Part shown: positions 33,260-35,771 of the stretch, piece after piece
How the letters are laid out: every line of letters starts with the position of its first letter
Numbering within the stretch: position 1 is the first letter of the stretch
Origin: an uncultured Marivita sp.
GTDB taxonomy: Bacteria > Pseudomonadota > Alphaproteobacteria > Rhodobacterales > Rhodobacteraceae
Assembly: GCA_947503115.1 (NCBI GenBank)
Contig: CANNCS010000033.1
Location: 1-35,771 of the forward strand
Direction of reading: 5' to 3'
DNA length: 35,771 nucleotides
Made by a program: the position numbers and the translations under genes
The notes under the pieces: model-generated
The model's database searches: none
The model's input: the letters and a program-made list of their open reading frames with translations, nothing else
What the model was told of the DNA's origin: nothing

Positions 33260-33278
33260 GGGGCGGTTAAACCGCCCC
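33260..33278 (-). terminator. Terminator of gcrA (possibly bidirectional)
   Basis: GGGGCGG (33260-33266) pairs with CCGCCCC (33272-33278). On the minus strand it is followed by CGTTTTTG; on the plus strand by TGTTCTTC, a weaker tail for the GNAT gene. Confidence 0.8.
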
Positions 33279-33300
33279 TGTTCTTCGATAAATCCAGACC

Positions 33301-33885
33301 TCAGCGACGACGGTCGCGACGCGAGCTCATTGGCTGGAATGCGACGCCCACATGCGCCTCGCAATACGGCTTGCCTTGCTGCACCGGTAGGCCGCAGAAC
33401 CAGAAGTTCGGCGTGGCCGGGTCGCCGACGGGCCATTTGCAGGTCTTCTCGGTCAGTTCCATCAGCGTCAGCTTCTTGGCCTTCTTCTCGACCGCGTTCA
33501 CCTTGGCCAAAGCCTCGGGGCTGATTTCGTTGGCCGAGGGCTGTGGCGGCAAGGGTTGACCGGCGGGAATGATCTGACGACGCGGGCTGGGCGGCGGCGT
33601 TGCAGATTTCGTTTCCATCACGACCTCGGGCTCTGCCGGCTTGGGCGCCGGAGCAGGCTTAGGCGCGGCAGCCTTTGGCTTGGGCGCTTCGGCCTTCGGT
33701 GCAGGCTTCGCTTCGGTCTTTGCGGGACCAGCGGCACCTGCGCGGTTCGACAGGCCAAGACGATGCACTTTTCCGATCACGGCATTGCGGGTGACGCCGC
33801 CAAGCTCCTTGGCGATCTGGCTGGCTGACTGGCCTTCGCCCCACATCTTCTTCAACAGCTCTACGCGTTCATCGGTCCAGGACAT
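33301..33885 (-). CDS. gcrA: GcrA cell-cycle regulator
   Basis: A DNA-binding transcription factor that in Caulobacter binds sigma-70 and GANTC sites methylated by CcrM. It has 194 residues. Seen: the N-terminal HTH MSWTDERVELLKKMWGEG with ASQIAKELGGVTRNAVIGKVHRLGL, a Pro/Ala/Lys-rich linker (about 50-105) and a C-terminal Cys-rich domain (TCKWPVGDPATPNFWFCGL then PYCEAH) that contacts sigma. The start is the ATG at 33885, with GGAGG 5 nt upstream; 64 upstream open codons are rejected. A terminator-like hairpin sits in its leader. Confidence 0.96.
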   Translation of the reverse strand: MSWTDERVELLKKMWGEGQSASQIAKELGGVTRNAVIGKVHRLGLSNRAGAAGPAKTEAKPAPKAEAPKPKAAAPKPAPAPKPAEPEVVMETKSATPPPSPRRQIIPAGQPLPPQPSANEISPEALAKVNAVEKKAKKLTLMELTEKTCKWPVGDPATPNFWFCGLPVQQGKPYCEAHVGVAFQPMSSRRDRRR

Positions 33886-33898
33886 CGTGCCCTCCATC

Positions 33899-33926
33899 AA
33901 AAAGAGCGGCCGTTTGCGTTGGCCGC
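33899..33926 (-). promoter_or_regulatory. Terminator-like hairpin in the gcrA leader
   Basis: On the minus strand GCGGCC (33926-33921), a 9-nt loop, GGCCGC (33911-33906), then TCTTTTT (to 33899). This lies directly before the Shine-Dalgarno and 14 nt before the gcrA start codon. No gene on this strand precedes it, so it cannot end an upstream transcript. Attenuation of gcrA is an inference. Confidence 0.45.
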
Positions 33927-34004
33927 CCGAAATCTCTAAGTCGCTCCTTATTCTAATCATGCGCGGGCGAGTTACAACCCGAACTGACAGGCAAGAGGGC
34001 TCCA

Positions 34005-34814
34005 ATGCAGCAGAGTCGACAGATGATTGCGAACGAACGCCGCTTCGGGCGGGTGAACTGGCTGGGCCTATACACATTGGGCAAGCGCGAGATTCTGCGT
34101 TTCCTCAACGTTTGGACACAAACCTTGCTGGCTCCTTTGGTCACGGCAGGACTTTTTATGCTGATCTTCACCATTGCCATCGGCCCCCGCCGGGGCGAGG
34201 TGATGGGTGTTGATTTCACCACATTCATCGCGCCGGGAATCTTGATGATGACGGTGATTCAGAACGCTTTTGCCAACACGTCGTCGTCGATCGTGGTCTC
34301 CAAGGTTCAGGGCAACATTGTCGACACGTTGATGCCGCCGCTCTCGGCGATCGAACTTGTGTTGGGTTATCTGGCCGGAGGTGTTGCACGCGGGCTTATG
34401 GTTGCCGTCGCCATTTCCGTGGCGCTTTGGGTGTTCCTTGGCATTGTCCCTCAGCACCCGCTTGTTGGGTTGTTCTTTGTGATTGTGGGTGCTGCACTGC
34501 TGTCTGGTATCGGCATGGTGGCGGGAATTTATGCAGAAAAGTTCGATCAAATGGCAGCGATCACCAATTTCGTCGTCACGCCGCTCGCCTTCCTTTCAGG
34601 CACCTTCTATTCGGTCGAGGCGTTGCCGCCTCTGCTTAACGATATCACACATGCCAACCCAATTTTTTACCTGATCGACGGGGTGCGCTGGGGTTTGATT
34701 GGCGTGTCCGACAGCAGCCCGGCCTTGGGTGCTGTGATTGCTGTCGCCAGTACGTTTGGCATCAATCTGCTTGCATGGGTACTTTTCCGTCGGGGCTACC
34801 GGCTTAAGGCTTGA
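34005..34814 (+). CDS. ABC-2 type transporter permease
   Basis: A 269-residue inner-membrane subunit of an ABC exporter with about six hydrophobic segments. Seen: a cytoplasmic N-terminus (GRVNWLGLYTLGKREILRFLNV), VDFTTFIAPGILMMTVIQNAFANTS, and FLSGTFYSVEALPPLL, typical of the DrrB/NodJ/YadH type. The partner ATPase is not in the window, so either it lies elsewhere or beyond this region. GAGGG precedes the ATG. It overlaps the convergent DMT gene by 11 bp. Confidence 0.88.
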   Translation: MQQSRQMIANERRFGRVNWLGLYTLGKREILRFLNVWTQTLLAPLVTAGLFMLIFTIAIGPRRGEVMGVDFTTFIAPGILMMTVIQNAFANTSSSIVVSKVQGNIVDTLMPPLSAIELVLGYLAGGVARGLMVAVAISVALWVFLGIVPQHPLVGLFFVIVGAALLSGIGMVAGIYAEKFDQMAAITNFVVTPLAFLSGTFYSVEALPPLLNDITHANPIFYLIDGVRWGLIGVSDSSPALGAVIAVASTFGINLLAWVLFRRGYRLKA

Positions 34815-35685
34815 TCCGCGCTTCCCGCCACATCAGGAGCCCCGCACCACAAAGAATGATCACCGTCCCGATCACCGAGACCACATCGGGTCGGACGCCG
34901 AACACGACAAAGTCGTAAAGGGCCGCAAACACGAGCGTGGCATAAAAGAACGGCCCGACAAAACTTGCGTCAGCCCGGGCTATGGCGTTGATGAAGCAGG
35001 TCTGCGCCGCGGCCATCAAAAACCCGATTCCCGCCAAAGCCATCCATTGCTGTGGTGTGGGTGCAACCCAAATCCAAACTGCAGCAGCAGATGCGATGCC
35101 AACGCCGATCACATTGTTGATCAGCAGGATTTGCAACGGTCCTTCGCGCCCGGTCAGTCGCTTGATCACGATGACCTCGAACCCGAGCGACAAAGCCGCG
35201 CCAACCGCTAACAGTGCGGCAGGTTGAAACGCGTCCGGCGTGGGACGCAAGAGAACAATCGCGCCAATCAGCGCGATTGTCGCCGCGGAAAGCCGAACTG
35301 GACCTACCCGTTCGCCCAGAAGGGGAATCGCGAGAAGCATTCCGACCACCGGGTTGAGAAAGCTGATCGCGGTTGCGTCCGACAGCGGGATAAAGGCGGC
35401 TGCGGCAAACATGAGCGTCACGCCGCCCCAGCCGAATGCCACCCTGAGCATGTGTGTCGGCCATGCTACCTGTGTGAACTGCAACCGCATGACCGCCGCA
35501 GCGATAGCAATGGCCAAAAAGGCGAAAACGAACCGTCCTTGACTGATCTGCAACGGATTGAGTGCGGGCCCAAGATCGTCCGTTCCCAACATCTTGGCCA
35601 GCAGAGTGGTGCCCGCGACAAAAGCCGAGGCCAGCAGCGTCAACAGCGCGGCAAGTAGCGGGTTTTGGACCTTAAGCACATGCAT
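34804..35685 (-). CDS. EamA/DMT-family transporter
   Basis: A 293-residue inner-membrane protein of the drug/metabolite superfamily with ten hydrophobic segments and two EamA repeats. Seen: FIPLSDATAISFLNPVVGMLLAIPLLGE in the first repeat and the matching DASFVGPFFYATLVFAALYDFVVFG in the second. The substrate cannot be predicted. A weak AT-rich start region lies upstream; the window ends 86 bp beyond. Confidence 0.88.
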   Translation of the reverse strand: MHVLKVQNPLLAALLTLLASAFVAGTTLLAKMLGTDDLGPALNPLQISQGRFVFAFLAIAIAAAVMRLQFTQVAWPTHMLRVAFGWGGVTLMFAAAAFIPLSDATAISFLNPVVGMLLAIPLLGERVGPVRLSAATIALIGAIVLLRPTPDAFQPAALLAVGAALSLGFEVIVIKRLTGREGPLQILLINNVIGVGIASAAAVWIWVAPTPQQWMALAGIGFLMAAAQTCFINAIARADASFVGPFFYATLVFAALYDFVVFGVRPDVVSVIGTVIILCGAGLLMWREARIKP

Positions 35686-35745
35686 AGCGCAGCCAGGGGA
35701 TGTCCCGGTTAATGTTGAACTATGAATGAAGGGTGGCGTTGCTTT

Positions 35746-35766
35746 CCCTGAGCCGTAGGCTCGGGG
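35746..35766. terminator. Possible hairpin at the window end
   Basis: CCC-T-GAGCC (35746-35754) pairs with GGCTC-G-GGG around GTA, about 9 bp including one T-G pair. There is no long T-tract on either side within the window, so it may be the end of a gene lying beyond the edge. Confidence 0.3.
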
Positions 35767-35771
35767 TGTTC

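Overview
The window reads as chromosomal DNA of a marine-type alphaproteobacterium of the Rhodobacteraceae (Roseobacter group). The grounds are the gene content: GcrA cell-cycle regulator, a fused ATP sulfurylase/APS kinase, an Hsp20-DUF1150 pair, a YdcH-type DUF465 protein, Hint_2 and UbiK/BMFP proteins, and tightly overlapping ATGA operons. A species cannot be named from this. I see no phage, transposase, CRISPR array, tRNA or rRNA; nearly everything is core or near-core housekeeping DNA with short intergenic gaps.

Layout. 0.1-2.0 kb: a secreted lipase-like hydrolase overlapping an orphan phnM. 2.0-5.6 kb: purEK, a DUF465 protein, heat-shock hsp20-DUF1150 under an RpoH-type promoter and a ROSE-type RNA thermometer, and an M23 peptidase. 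5.6-9.3 kb: sat-cysC with a structured leader, trxB, and a divergent Lrp/AsnC regulator. 9.3-13.7 kb: a Hint-domain protein, a 50-residue protein, the coupled lgt / MidA-like methyltransferase / pgeF operon, and a UbiK-like protein. 13.7-21.4 kb: an unusual divergent cluster. On one side is an aldo-keto reductase fused to a RidA domain. On the other is a seven-gene operon of a TIGR04076-like protein, a second aldo-keto reductase, and a complete branched-chain-amino-acid-type ABC transporter (livGFHMK). 21.4-25.7 kb: a 500-bp non-coding stretch with a hairpin repeat and two DnaA-box matches, then YbjN-like, proC, a CsaA-like tRNA-binding protein, a D-2-hydroxyacid dehydrogenase and a FabH-like ketoacyl synthase. 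25.7-28.8 kb: a PRC-barrel protein, tdk, a small HTH-like protein, an IMPACT-family protein, dgkA and a DCC-family protein. 28.8-35.8 kb: nitrilase and creatinase-like M24 genes, rimO, a Dabb protein, a GNAT acetyltransferase, gcrA, an ABC-2 permease and a DMT transporter.

The most interesting signals are regulatory RNAs and the transporter cluster. The leader of the FabH-like gene (24562-24597) can fold into a near-ideal H-type pseudoknot whose second stem contains the Shine-Dalgarno sequence. I know of no described family that it matches. The hsp20 leader carries the ROSE signature with its bulged G. The sat-cysC leader and the tdk/HTH intergenic region also hold long complementary arms suggesting structured RNA. 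The AKR-RidA/AKR/Liv cluster looks like a dedicated uptake-and-conversion system for an unknown carbonyl or amino compound. In it, one reductase has lost the catalytic His and the Rid domain has lost the canonical Arg.
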